From contig NZ_JALPKR020000002.1 of NCBI RefSeq assembly GCF_023195515.1, positions 5,185,001-5,249,000 on the forward strand: a stretch of 64,000 nt of DNA, written 5' to 3'. The stretch comes from Variovorax sp. S12S4. Lineage in GTDB: Bacteria > Pseudomonadota > Gammaproteobacteria > Burkholderiales > Burkholderiaceae_C. The notes below the pieces were generated by a model. The model ran no database searches. It was not told where the DNA came from and worked only from the letters and a program-made list of their open reading frames with translations. Position 1 is the first letter of the stretch. Each line of letters opens with the position of its first letter. Below, one piece after another: positions 7,540 through 16,364 of this stretch. Both the position numbers and the translations under genes were made by a program.

Positions 7540-8975
7540 GCGATCAGGCCCTGCAGTACGCCGGCCTCGAAGTGGGTGTCGATGAAATCGGCCAGGCCGT
7601 CGAAAGTGGAATCGAGTGTGGGGGCCGCGGCGCCGAAGAGCGCGTGCAACGCGGCCGCGTCTTCGAACAGGCCGTGCAGGTAAAGGCCCAGCACATTGCC
7701 GCGCGCGTTCTGCCAGGCCAGGCCTTCGGGCATCACGGCATGGCCGTCCTGCGCCATTTGCGGGTGTATCGCGGTATGGCCGTGGTGAATTTCGTAGCCC
7801 GCCACCGGCACGTTCGAAAGTGAAGCCCATGCGCCGCCCAGTTCACCGAAGACGGCAGCCCGATGGCGCACGGTTTTCTCGCGCTCGAACACGGTGACGA
7901 GCGGCAGCAGCCCCAGGCCGGGCGCATTGCCGTCGATGCCGTGCGGATCGACCAGCGCCTCGCCCAGCATCTGCAAGCCGCCGCAAACGCCGAGCACGGC
8001 GCCGCCGCCGGCTGCGTGCGCGGCAATGGCGCGGTCCAGCCCCTGCGTGCGCAGCCACGCGAGGTCGCCGCTGGTGTGCTTGGAGCCGGGCAGCACGATC
8101 CAGTCGGCGCCGGCCACGTCGGCCGGCGTGCGCGCCCACACCAGGCGAACGCCGGGCACATTCTTGAGCGGCTGGAACTCGTCCAGATTGCTGATGCGCG
8201 GATACGCCACCACCGCCACGGTACGCGTGACAACGCCGCTCGAGCGGCTCCGGTCGTCGAACACACCGTCTTCTTCGGGCAGGCCATGCTGCCACCACAT
8301 GGGCAGCGTGGCCACCGTGGGTACGCCGGTCAGCGCCTGCAGCTGCTGCGGCGCCGGAGCCAGCAGCGAGGCATCGCCGCGAAACTTGTTGAGAACAAAG
8401 CCGCGCAGCAATGCGCGGTCGCTCTCGGGCATCAATGCCCAGGTGCCATAGAGATGCGCGAAGGCCCCGCCGCGGTCGATATCAGTTACCAGCAGGCAGC
8501 GGGCATCCGCATGCCGGGCCACGCGCAGGTTGACGATGTCGCTGGCCATCAGGTTGATCTCGGCCGGCGAGCCGGCGCCTTCGATCACTACCACGTCGTT
8601 CTCGGCGCGCAATTCGTCGAACGCCGAAGCAATCTGCGGCCACACGCGCTCGCTGCGTCCGCGCCAGGGCATGGCCGTGAGCTCTTGGTTCACCTGCCCC
8701 ATCAGCACCACCTGGCTGTGGGTGTCGCGCTCGGGCTTGAGCAGCAGCGGGTTCATGCGCACGTCGGGCATCGCGCGTGCCGCCAGCGCCTGAAAATACT
8801 GCGCGCTGCCGACCTCCCCGCCATCCACCACGCGGGCGTTGTTGCTCATGTTCTGCGCCTTGAAAGGCGCCACCTTGAGGCCCTGCCGCGCATACCAGCG
8901 GCACAGCGCAGTGACCAGCCAGCTCTTGCCGGCGCCACTGGTCGTGCCCAGAACCATCACGCATCGGGTTGTCAT
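7536..8975 (-). CDS. cobQ: Cobyric acid synthase
   Basis: A 479-residue glutamine- and ATP-dependent amidotransferase that amidates adenosylcobyrinic acid a,c-diamide to cobyric acid. The start is ATG 8975. The N-terminal DTB-synthetase-like ATP domain has VLGTTSGAGKSWLV (P-loop) and FKAQNMSNNA. The C-terminal class I glutaminase-like domain has the nucleophile loop LGVCGGLQML and the late histidine in EIHHGHT. The first gene of the cobQ-cobT-cobS-cobC run, it begins 55 nt beyond the terminator of the efflux operon. I see no B12 riboswitch in that short leader. Confidence 0.93.
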   Translation of the reverse strand: MTTRCVMVLGTTSGAGKSWLVTALCRWYARQGLKVAPFKAQNMSNNARVVDGGEVGSAQYFQALAARAMPDVRMNPLLLKPERDTHSQVVLMGQVNQELTAMPWRGRSERVWPQIASAFDELRAENDVVVIEGAGSPAEINLMASDIVNLRVARHADARCLLVTDIDRGGAFAHLYGTWALMPESDRALLRGFVLNKFRGDASLLAPAPQQLQALTGVPTVATLPMWWQHGLPEEDGVFDDRSRSSGVVTRTVAVVAYPRISNLDEFQPLKNVPGVRLVWARTPADVAGADWIVLPGSKHTSGDLAWLRTQGLDRAIAAHAAGGGAVLGVCGGLQMLGEALVDPHGIDGNAPGLGLLPLVTVFEREKTVRHRAAVFGELGGAWASLSNVPVAGYEIHHGHTAIHPQMAQDGHAVMPEGLAWQNARGNVLGLYLHGLFEDAAALHALFGAAAPTLDSTFDGLADFIDTHFEAGVLQGLIA

Positions 8976-9030
8976 GCGGCTATTGTCCGTTGTCGCCGCG
9001 CGCCGCTTTTCTCGAGACGCAGCCGCCCAA

Positions 9031-9054
9031 AGAAAAAGGGGCTTGCGCCCCTTT
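9031..9054 (-). terminator. Rho-independent terminator of the efflux operon
   Basis: Eight-bp stem (9035-9042 with 9047-9054, AAAGGGGC/GCCCCTTT) and a 4-nt loop. On the minus strand it is followed by a T-rich stretch (TTTTTCTTT). It lies 6 nt past the stop of the outer-membrane factor gene and separates the efflux operon from cobQ. Confidence 0.8.
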
Positions 9055-9060
9055 GGTGTT

Positions 9061-10554
9061 TCAGCGTGCCGCGGTCTGTACCTGGCCCGGTGCCCCGGGT
9101 TGTGCCTGCGCCGTGGCAGCCGGCACTTCCCACCCACCGCCGATGGCGCGGATCAGCCCAACAGCCGCCTGGTATTGCGCCGACTTCACCTGCAGCGCCT
9201 GGCGCCGGTTGCGCAGTTCGCTGCGGCGGGCGTCGAGCAGGTCGAGCTGGCTGATATAGCCGTTGCGATAGCGCGTGTCCGACAGGCTGGTCGCGCGCTG
9301 GGCCGAAGTGACGGCCTGCGCCTGCACGGTCGACTGCTCCTGCAGGATGCGGATGGCGGAGAGCTGGTCTTCCACCTCCTGGAACGCGACCAGCACCTGG
9401 TTGCGGTAGTTGGCAAGCGCACCGTCGAGCTGCGCATTGGCGCCCTGCACGCCGGCTTCGCGGCGGCCGCCGTCGAAGATCGGCAGCGAGAGCAGCGCGC
9501 CCACGCCCCACGAGCGGGCCGACCACTTGAACAGGTCGCCGATTTCCGGCGACGCATAGCCGGCGGCCCCGGTCAGCGAGATGTCCGGGAACCAGGCGGC
9601 TTGTGCCACGCCCACGCGAGCCTGCGCCGCGAGCACGGCGTTCTGCGCGGCCGAGACGTCCGGGCGGCGCGTGAGCACCGTGGCCGGCACGCCCGGCGGC
9701 ACCGACGGCAGCGCGGTGGCCCACTCGTCGGTACGCAGGCCGAAGCTCGAGGCCGAATCGCCCACCAGCACCGCAAGCGCATGCTCGACCTGCGCACGCT
9801 GGCGGTCGAGCGCGAGCGCATCCGACTCGGTCGACGACACCTCGGTCTGCACGCGTGCCACGTCGAGCTCGGCAATGTCGCCGGCCTGCTGGCGGCGCTG
9901 CGTCAGGCGCAGCGTGTCGCGGTAGGCCTCGACCTGCTCGCGCACCAGGGCGCGCTCGGCGTCGAGCGCACGCAGTTGCAAGTAGGTTTGCGCCACCTCG
10001 GCCTGCACGGCAAGGCGCGTGCTTTGCAGCAGCGCTTCGCGGCTGGCCGCATCGAGCTTGGCCGCATTGCTTGCGCCCGAGAGCCGGCCGAACAGGTCGA
10101 CCTCGTACGAGAAGGTGGCGCCGATATTGGTCATCGTGGCCGGCCGGGTGCTGGCCGTGGCCTTGTCGAGGCCCGCACCGCGATTGGCGCCGGCGCCCAG
10201 GCCGATTTGCGGCAGGCGGTCGGCCTGGGCGCTGCGCGCCAGGGCGCGAGCTTCCGCAAGCCGGGCCGCGGCGGCCTGGATGTTGTTGTTGTTGACGTCC
10301 GCCTTTTCGACCAGCGCATTGAGCACCGGGTCGTTGAAGGCCAGCCACCATGCGCCGCGGGCCTGCGCTTCGGAAGGCACGGCACGCGTCCAGCCCGCGG
10401 GCGGGGCCGCGCCCTGCTCCTTGAACTGGGCGGTGGTCTGGATCTCCGGCACGCCGGAGGGCACGGTCGCGCAGCCGGCCAGCGCCAGGGCTGCCACCAG
10501 CGGCAGCAAGGCGGTGCGAAGCGGCTTGACCCAAGGTTGTACTGAGAATTTCAT
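9061..10554 (-). CDS. RND efflux outer-membrane factor, OprM/NodT lipoprotein
   Basis: A 497-residue TolC-like channel. The signal sequence ends in a lipobox (ALALAGC), so it is a lipid-anchored outer-membrane lipoprotein of the OprM/NodT type. Two structural repeats are visible with long alanine/glutamine-rich helices (for example LAVQAEVAQTYLQLRAL), and the usual WWLAFNDPVLNALV follows the mature N-terminus. It completes the tripartite pump with the upstream adaptor and RND proteins, 18 nt after the RND stop. It is the last gene before the terminator at 9031-9054. Confidence 0.93.
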   Translation of the reverse strand: MKFSVQPWVKPLRTALLPLVAALALAGCATVPSGVPEIQTTAQFKEQGAAPPAGWTRAVPSEAQARGAWWLAFNDPVLNALVEKADVNNNNIQAAAARLAEARALARSAQADRLPQIGLGAGANRGAGLDKATASTRPATMTNIGATFSYEVDLFGRLSGASNAAKLDAASREALLQSTRLAVQAEVAQTYLQLRALDAERALVREQVEAYRDTLRLTQRRQQAGDIAELDVARVQTEVSSTESDALALDRQRAQVEHALAVLVGDSASSFGLRTDEWATALPSVPPGVPATVLTRRPDVSAAQNAVLAAQARVGVAQAAWFPDISLTGAAGYASPEIGDLFKWSARSWGVGALLSLPIFDGGRREAGVQGANAQLDGALANYRNQVLVAFQEVEDQLSAIRILQEQSTVQAQAVTSAQRATSLSDTRYRNGYISQLDLLDARRSELRNRRQALQVKSAQYQAAVGLIRAIGGGWEVPAATAQAQPGAPGQVQTAAR

Positions 10555-10572
10555 GATGAGCTTTCTTCTCGA

Positions 10573-13500
10573 TCAGTCGTGCGAGCCGTGCGAAGGGCGC
10601 GGCGCAGCAGGCAGCGGGTGCAGCCCGCCGCCGCCCGAACCACCGTGGGACGACGGTGCCGGTGCAGCGGGATGGGCCGCCGAAACGAAGTCTTCCCCGT
10701 GCGGCACGTCGCCATGCAGCTTGAGTGCGCGGTTGCCCGCCAGGCGGCGCATCAGCACGTAGAACACCGGCGTCAGGAACAGGCCGAAAGCCGTCACACC
10801 GATCATTCCGGCGAACACCGCCACGCCCATGGCCTTGCGCATTTCAGAGCCCGCGCCGGTCGACAGCACGAGGGGCAGCACGCCCATCACGAAGGCCAGC
10901 GAGGTCATGAGAATCGGGCGCAGGCGCAGGCGGCTGGCTTCGATCGCAGCCTGGATGGGCGTGCGGCCGGCAAACTCGAGCTCGCGTGCAAACTCCACGA
11001 TCAGGATCGCGTTCTTCGCACTCAGCCCCACCAGCACGATCAACCCGATCTGCGTGAAGACGTTGTTGTCACCCCCCGATATCCATACGCCCGTCATCGC
11101 AGCCAGGATGCCCATGGGCACGATCAAGATGATCGCGATCGGCAGCGTCAGGCTTTCATACTGCGCGGCCAGCACCAGGAACACCAGCAGAATGGCCAGC
11201 GGAAACACCAGGAAGGCGGAGTTGCCGGCCAGGATTTCCTGGTAGGTCAGCTCGGTCCACTCGAAGGTCACGCCCTTGGGCAGCGTCTCGGCCGCAATCT
11301 TGGTGATCGCGTCCTGCGCCTGGCCCGACGAATAGCCGGGAGCCGGGCCGCCGTTGATGTCGGCTGCCAGGTAGCCGTTGTAGCGCATGGCGCGTTCCGG
11401 GCCAAAGGTCGAGTTCACCTTCATGAGCGCCGACAGCGGCACCATTTCGCCCGTGGTCGAGCGCACCTTCAGCATGCCCACGTCTTCGGCACGAGCGCGG
11501 TAAGGCGCATCGGCCTGCACACGCACGCTGTACGTGCGGCCGAACTTGTTGAAGTCGTTCGCGTACAGGCTACCGAGGTAGATCTGCATGGTGTCGAAGA
11601 TGTCCGTCACCGGCACGCCGAGCTGGCGGGCCTTGGTGCGGTCGATGTCCGCATACAGCTGCGGCACGTTGACCTGCCAGCTCGTGAACATGCCCGTGAG
11701 CTCGGGCGCTGCATAGGCCTTGGCCATGAAGGCCTTCACCGCGGCGTCCATCTGGTCGTACCCCACCGAGGCGCGGTCTTCCAGCTGCAGCTTGAAGCCG
11801 CCCGTGGTGCCCAGGCCCGCCACCGGCGGCGGCGGGAACATCACGATGAACGCGTCCTGGATGCTGGCAAAGGCACCGTTGAGTTGGCCGGCCACTGCAC
11901 CGCCGCTCTGGTCGGCGCGCTTGCGCTGGTCGAAGGGCTTGAGCGTGGCAAACACGATGCCCGAGTTCGAGCTGTTGGTGAAGCCGTTGATCGACAGGCC
12001 CGGGAACGCGATGGCGTCTTCCACGTTCGGGTTCTTCTTCATGATCTCGCCCATGCGCTGGATCACTTCGTCGGTGCGGTCGAGCGTGGCGCCGTCGGGC
12101 AGCTGGGCAAAACCGATCAGGTATTGCTTGTCCTGCGCCGGCACGAAGCCGCTGGGAACCGCCTTGAAGAGGCCGAAGGTCACGCCGACCAGCGCGAGGT
12201 AGATCACCAGCATCAACGTCTTGCGCGAGATCACGCTCTTGACGCCGCCGCTGTAGGCTTCCGAGCCGCGGCTGAAGAGCTTGTTGAAGCCGCGGAACAG
12301 CCAGCCGAAGGCCTTGTCCATGCCGCGGGTCAGCGCATCCTTGGGCTGATCATGGCCGCGCAGCAGCAGTGCCGCGAGAGCCGGCGACAGCGTGAGCGAG
12401 TTGATGGCCGAGATCACCGTCGAGATCGCGATGGTCACCGCAAACTGCTTGTAGAACTGGCCCGTGAGGCCGCTGATGAAAGCCAGCGGAACGAACACGG
12501 CCACCAGCACCAGCGCGATTGCGATGATGGGCCCCGACACTTCGCGCATTGCGCGGTAGGTCGCTTCGCGCGGCGTCAGCCCCGCCTCGATGTTTCGCTC
12601 GACGTTTTCCACCACCACGATGGCGTCGTCCACCACGATACCGATGGCCAGCACTAGTCCGAACAGGCTCAGCGCATTGATGGAAAAGCCCAGCACGTGC
12701 AGCACCGCAAAGGTACCGATCACCGACACCGGCACGGCCAGCAGCGGAATGATGGAAGCGCGCCAGGTCTGCAGGAACAGGATCACGACCAGCACCACCA
12801 GCAGGATGGCTTCGAGCAGCGTGTGAATCACCGATTCGATCGATGCGCGCACGAACTGCGTCGGGTCATACGCAATGCGGTATTCCAGGCCTTCGGGCAT
12901 GTTCTTGTTGAGCTCGGCCATCGTCTTGCGAACGTTGGACGAGATGTCGAGCGCGTTGGAGCCAGGCGCCTGGAACACGCCCATGCCAACGGCCGGGTCG
13001 TTGTTCAGCAGCGAACGCAGCGAGTAGTCGGCAGCACCCATTTCAAGGCGGCCGATGTCGCGCAGGCGGGTCACGGCGCCGTCGGTGCCGCTCTTCACGA
13101 TGATGTCGCCGAACTCTTCCTCGCTCTGCAGGCGCCCTTGCGCATTGATCGAGAGCTGCATGTCCACGCCCGAGAGGCCCGGCGAAGCGCCGACCACACC
13201 GGCCGCGGCCTGCACGTTCTGGCCGCGGATCGCAGCCACCACGTCGCTGGCCGAGAGGCCGCGCTGCGCAACCTTCTGCGGGTCGAGCCACACGCGCATC
13301 GAGTAGTCGCCGCCGCCGAAGATCTGCACCTGGCCCACGCCTTCGATGCGCGCGAGCGGGTCCTTCACGTTCAGCACCGCGTAGTTGCGCAGGTAGTTGA
13401 TGTCGTAGCGGTTGTTCGGCGAAACGAGGTGAACCACCATCGTCAGGTCAGGCGCGCTCTTGACGGTCGTGATGCCGAGGCGGCGCACTTCTTCCGGCAG

Positions 13501-13857
13501 GCGCGGCTCGGCTTGCGAGACGCGGTTCTGCACCAGCTGCTGGGCCTTGTCGGGATCGGTGCCGAGGCGGAAGGTCACCGTCAGCGTCATCACGCCGTCG
13601 GTGGTGGCCTGGCTGCCCATGTAGAGCATGCCTTCGACGCCGTTGATCTGCTCTTCGAGCGGCGTTGCCACGGTTTCGGCAATCACCTTGGGGTTGGCGC
13701 CCGGGTACTGGGCACGCACCACCACCGAGGGCGGTGCGACTTCGGGGTATTCCGAGATCGGCAACCCGCGCAGCGCGATCAGGCCGGCTATCAATATCAA
13801 TAGCGACAGCACGCCGGCAAAGATCGGCCGGTCGATGAAGAATTTAGAGAGATTCAT
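10573..13857 (-). CDS. RND multidrug efflux transporter, HAE1 family
   Basis: A 1094-residue inner-membrane pump of the AcrB/MexF family. It begins MNLSKFFIDRPIFAGVLS and has the first transmembrane segment at residues 10-30. The proton-relay aspartates lie in the fourth transmembrane segment (GIVVDDAIVVVENVER near residue 400). The two large periplasmic loops and the repeated C-terminal half (GLSAKNAILIVEFA) are intact. The sequence is closest in feel to the MexF/BpeF branch. The last about 45 residues are Gly/Pro/His-rich and cytoplasmic. Substrates are not predictable, though related pumps often export chloramphenicol, quinolones or trimethoprim. Confidence 0.95.
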   Translation of the reverse strand: MNLSKFFIDRPIFAGVLSLLILIAGLIALRGLPISEYPEVAPPSVVVRAQYPGANPKVIAETVATPLEEQINGVEGMLYMGSQATTDGVMTLTVTFRLGTDPDKAQQLVQNRVSQAEPRLPEEVRRLGITTVKSAPDLTMVVHLVSPNNRYDINYLRNYAVLNVKDPLARIEGVGQVQIFGGGDYSMRVWLDPQKVAQRGLSASDVVAAIRGQNVQAAAGVVGASPGLSGVDMQLSINAQGRLQSEEEFGDIIVKSGTDGAVTRLRDIGRLEMGAADYSLRSLLNNDPAVGMGVFQAPGSNALDISSNVRKTMAELNKNMPEGLEYRIAYDPTQFVRASIESVIHTLLEAILLVVLVVILFLQTWRASIIPLLAVPVSVIGTFAVLHVLGFSINALSLFGLVLAIGIVVDDAIVVVENVERNIEAGLTPREATYRAMREVSGPIIAIALVLVAVFVPLAFISGLTGQFYKQFAVTIAISTVISAINSLTLSPALAALLLRGHDQPKDALTRGMDKAFGWLFRGFNKLFSRGSEAYSGGVKSVISRKTLMLVIYLALVGVTFGLFKAVPSGFVPAQDKQYLIGFAQLPDGATLDRTDEVIQRMGEIMKKNPNVEDAIAFPGLSINGFTNSSNSGIVFATLKPFDQRKRADQSGGAVAGQLNGAFASIQDAFIVMFPPPPVAGLGTTGGFKLQLEDRASVGYDQMDAAVKAFMAKAYAAPELTGMFTSWQVNVPQLYADIDRTKARQLGVPVTDIFDTMQIYLGSLYANDFNKFGRTYSVRVQADAPYRARAEDVGMLKVRSTTGEMVPLSALMKVNSTFGPERAMRYNGYLAADINGGPAPGYSSGQAQDAITKIAAETLPKGVTFEWTELTYQEILAGNSAFLVFPLAILLVFLVLAAQYESLTLPIAIILIVPMGILAAMTGVWISGGDNNVFTQIGLIVLVGLSAKNAILIVEFARELEFAGRTPIQAAIEASRLRLRPILMTSLAFVMGVLPLVLSTGAGSEMRKAMGVAVFAGMIGVTAFGLFLTPVFYVLMRRLAGNRALKLHGDVPHGEDFVSAAHPAAPAPSSHGGSGGGGLHPLPAAPRPSHGSHD

Positions 13858-13897
13858 GTTGTTTCTCCGGCGAGCGCAAACGCGCTCCCCTCCGAGT

Positions 13898-15148
13898 TCA
13901 GGACTTCGCGGCTTCCGCGACGCGTTCCGGTTGTTGTTGCTTGGTGTCGGCCTTGGCGTCCATCGTCACGTTCTGCGGCACCACCAGTGCGCCGGGGCGG
14001 ATGTGCTGCAGGCCGTTCACCACCACGCGTTCGCCGGCCTTCAGGCCCTTGCTCACCACGCGCAGCCCGTTGACCGATGCGCCGAGCGTCACTTCGCGGT
14101 ACATGGCCTTGTTGTCTTCGCCCACGACCATCACGAACTTCTTGTTCTGGTCGGTGCCGATGGCGCGTTCGCTCACCAGCAGAGCGGAGTCATTGCGCGC
14201 CTGGCCCATGCGGATGCGGGCAAACTGGCCCGGAATGAGCGCGCCGTCCTTGTTGTCAAACGAGGCGCGCACGCGCACGGTGCCGCTGCGGGCGTCGACC
14301 TGGTTGTCGATCAGCTGCAGCTTGCCGACGAAGGGCGTGCCGTCGAAGCCCGAGGTGCCCATCTGCACGGGAATGCTCTCGATCTGGCCGCGTGCGCTGG
14401 CGCCGCTCGGCAGGTCTTTCAGGGCGCGGGTGATCACCTGCTCGTCGGCATCGAAGCTCGCGTAGATCGGGCTCACCGACACCAGCGTGGTCAGCACCGG
14501 CGCGCCGGGGCCCGCGGCCACCAGGTTGCCCTGGGTCACCTCGAGCTTGCCGATGCGGCCCGACACGGGCGCACGCACTTGCGTGTAGCCCAGGTTGAGG
14601 CGCGCCGATTGCAGCGTCGCTTGCGCGGCACGCAGGTTGGCATCGGCCTCGCGGCTGGCGTTCACGCGCTCGTCATATTCGCGCTGGGCAATGGCCTGCT
14701 GGTCCCACAGGCGCTTGGCGCGTTCCTGCTCGCTGCGGCTGAATGCCTGGCGGGCCTGGGCGGAGGCTACTTGGGCTTCGGCACGCTCCACTTCGGCGGC
14801 GTACGGTGCGGGATCGATGGTGATCAACAGGTCGCCCTGCTTCACCAACGCGCCTTCGCGAAAGTGCACCGCCTGCACGGCGCCCGCTACGCGGGAGCGC
14901 ACATCGACGCGCTGCACGGCTTCGAGCCGGCCCGAGAACTCGTCCCAGGCGTTGACTTCGCTTTGGGCCACGGTGGCCACGGATACCGGTGTGCCCTGTT
15001 GCGCCGCGGCGGGTGCCGTGGCCTCCGCCTTGAAGCTCTGCATGCCAAGCACGGCGGCGGCCACAGCCAGCAGTGCGGTGAGGCCGGTCACTGTGGGCCA
15101 CAGGCCCTTGCGGGCGACGGAAGACAGTTTTTGCTTATTGTTCGACAT
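13898..15148 (-). CDS. RND efflux periplasmic adaptor subunit
   Basis: A 416-residue membrane-fusion protein. The start is ATG 15148 (MSNNKQKLSS); the frame reaches a GTG 15 codons upstream that is less likely. An N-terminal anchor of about 20 hydrophobic residues (TGLTALLAVAAAVLGM) is followed by the lipoyl half (VDVRSRVAGAVQAVHFREGA), an alpha-hairpin, the second lipoyl half (VRAPVSGRIGKLEVTQGNLV) and the beta-barrel. The 40-nt gap to the RND gene indicates one operon. Confidence 0.93.
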   Translation of the reverse strand: MSNNKQKLSSVARKGLWPTVTGLTALLAVAAAVLGMQSFKAEATAPAAAQQGTPVSVATVAQSEVNAWDEFSGRLEAVQRVDVRSRVAGAVQAVHFREGALVKQGDLLITIDPAPYAAEVERAEAQVASAQARQAFSRSEQERAKRLWDQQAIAQREYDERVNASREADANLRAAQATLQSARLNLGYTQVRAPVSGRIGKLEVTQGNLVAAGPGAPVLTTLVSVSPIYASFDADEQVITRALKDLPSGASARGQIESIPVQMGTSGFDGTPFVGKLQLIDNQVDARSGTVRVRASFDNKDGALIPGQFARIRMGQARNDSALLVSERAIGTDQNKKFVMVVGEDNKAMYREVTLGASVNGLRVVSKGLKAGERVVVNGLQHIRPGALVVPQNVTMDAKADTKQQQPERVAEAAKS

Positions 15149-15299
15149 GATGGTTCGTCCTTCTCGATGACTTTTTGGGATGCAACAGGCCACCCCGGCG
15201 CTTTTGGCACCAGGAGGCGGAATTCGAAAATGACCGGGGTTACCGGTGGGCCGGGGAAAGGCGTCGCGACGTCTGGCTGGGCTGCCGCGACCGGCCCAC

Positions 15300-16181
15300 C
15301 TAGCTGGGCTTGGGTGCTACCGGAGGCGGCGTGGTGGCACTGAAAAATTCGCGGAAGTGTTGCTGCACGCTGGCTTCGCAGGCCTTGCAGCCCGAGGGTT
15401 CGGGGTCGTACAGCGCCTTGGGCCAGTTCGCGGCACCAGGCAACACGGCACTCGTCACGTCGATGCCGGCCGCGCGCAGGCGCCCGGCAAAGGTCAGCGC
15501 CTCGTCGCGCATCGCGTCGTCGGCGCCCACCAGCACCAGCGCGGGTGCCAACGCACCAAGCCGGAGCGATCCGCTCGGAACGGCGTAGGGATGGGTTGCG
15601 TTGGAGGGGCAACTCAAGTACTTTTCCCAGCCCTTGGCCCAGCGGCATTCGGCCTCGTCGTTCGTCGCCTTGCGCAGCGACGCAGTGCCCGCGCACGGGT
15701 CGAGCATGGGCGACAGCAAAATTTGCCCCGCCAGCGGCGGATGCGCCCGGTCGCGGGCGATCAGCGCCACCCCGGCGGCCAGGTTGCCGCCGGCTTCTTC
15801 GCCGGCCAGGTACACCTGGGCGCCCTTGCCGCCGAGCTTGACGCGCTGCTTGTAGAGCCATTCGAGCGCTGCATAGCCCACTTCAATGGGCTCGGGAAAC
15901 GGCGATTCGGGTGCCAGCGGGTAGGCCACCGACACCACCACCGCACCGGCCCCTGCCAGCAGCCGGGCCACGTTGCGCCCGTTGTCCAGGTTGCCGCAAA
16001 CGAAGGTGCCGCCGTGGAAATGCAGCACCAGCGGAACCGTTTCGCCGCGCGGGCGTTGCCCGTAGACCCGGGCATCCACCGGCGCGCGGCCGGGCAGCTC
16101 GATCGAAAGATCGGCTTCCACGCCTTGCGCCGCGGCTAGGGCAGCGGCTTCGGCAGAGCGGGACGACGGACGGGGTGACAT
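15300..16181 (-). CDS. Alpha/beta-hydrolase (HSL-like) lacking the catalytic serine
   Basis: A 293-residue protein of the hormone-sensitive-lipase-like alpha/beta-hydrolase group: HFHGG oxyanion motif at residues 54-58, then VAYPLAPESPFP. At the nucleophile elbow the usual G-D-S-A-G-G is G-E-E-A-G-G (residues 127-132), so glutamate 129 replaces serine. The DNA reads GAA GAA there, with no ambiguity. Near the C-terminus the segment that normally carries the histidine reads LPGAANWP with none. By these signs it is probably not an esterase. It is the first gene of the efflux operon, 151 nt before the adaptor gene and divergent from a LysR gene. A ligand-binding or accessory role is possible but unproven. 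Confidence 0.8.
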   Translation of the reverse strand: MSPRPSSRSAEAAALAAAQGVEADLSIELPGRAPVDARVYGQRPRGETVPLVLHFHGGTFVCGNLDNGRNVARLLAGAGAVVVSVAYPLAPESPFPEPIEVGYAALEWLYKQRVKLGGKGAQVYLAGEEAGGNLAAGVALIARDRAHPPLAGQILLSPMLDPCAGTASLRKATNDEAECRWAKGWEKYLSCPSNATHPYAVPSGSLRLGALAPALVLVGADDAMRDEALTFAGRLRAAGIDVTSAVLPGAANWPKALYDPEPSGCKACEASVQQHFREFFSATTPPPVAPKPS

Positions 16182-16263
16182 GGAGGCAACCTCAGGAGGA
16201 TTGGCGATAGTCGAAATATAAGGCGGCCAGTGTGGTGTTAAACAGGCAACCTGCCCCTACTCT

Positions 16264-16292
16264 GTTTCCAAACGGCGAACAATCCGGGAAAC
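16264..16292. promoter_or_regulatory. Candidate LysR operator in the efflux/LysR intergenic region
   Basis: Perfect inverted repeat GTTTCC-N17-GGAAAC (16264-16269, 16287-16292) in the 183-nt divergent region, centred about 85 nt from either start. Position and symmetry suit a LysR-type binding site, but the sequence is not a recognised MexT-like box, so this is only a candidate. Confidence 0.35.
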
Positions 16293-16364
16293 GATAGGGA
16301 TTGTCACCTTGTGTGAGAATCCGCTCCCCCTCGGCAAGGGCCGGGTTCCCAGGAACAGTCATCA

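Noticed and set aside
8976..9060. Cobalamin riboswitch before cobQ
   Set aside because: The gap is only 85 nt, holds the efflux terminator and lacks the B12 box.
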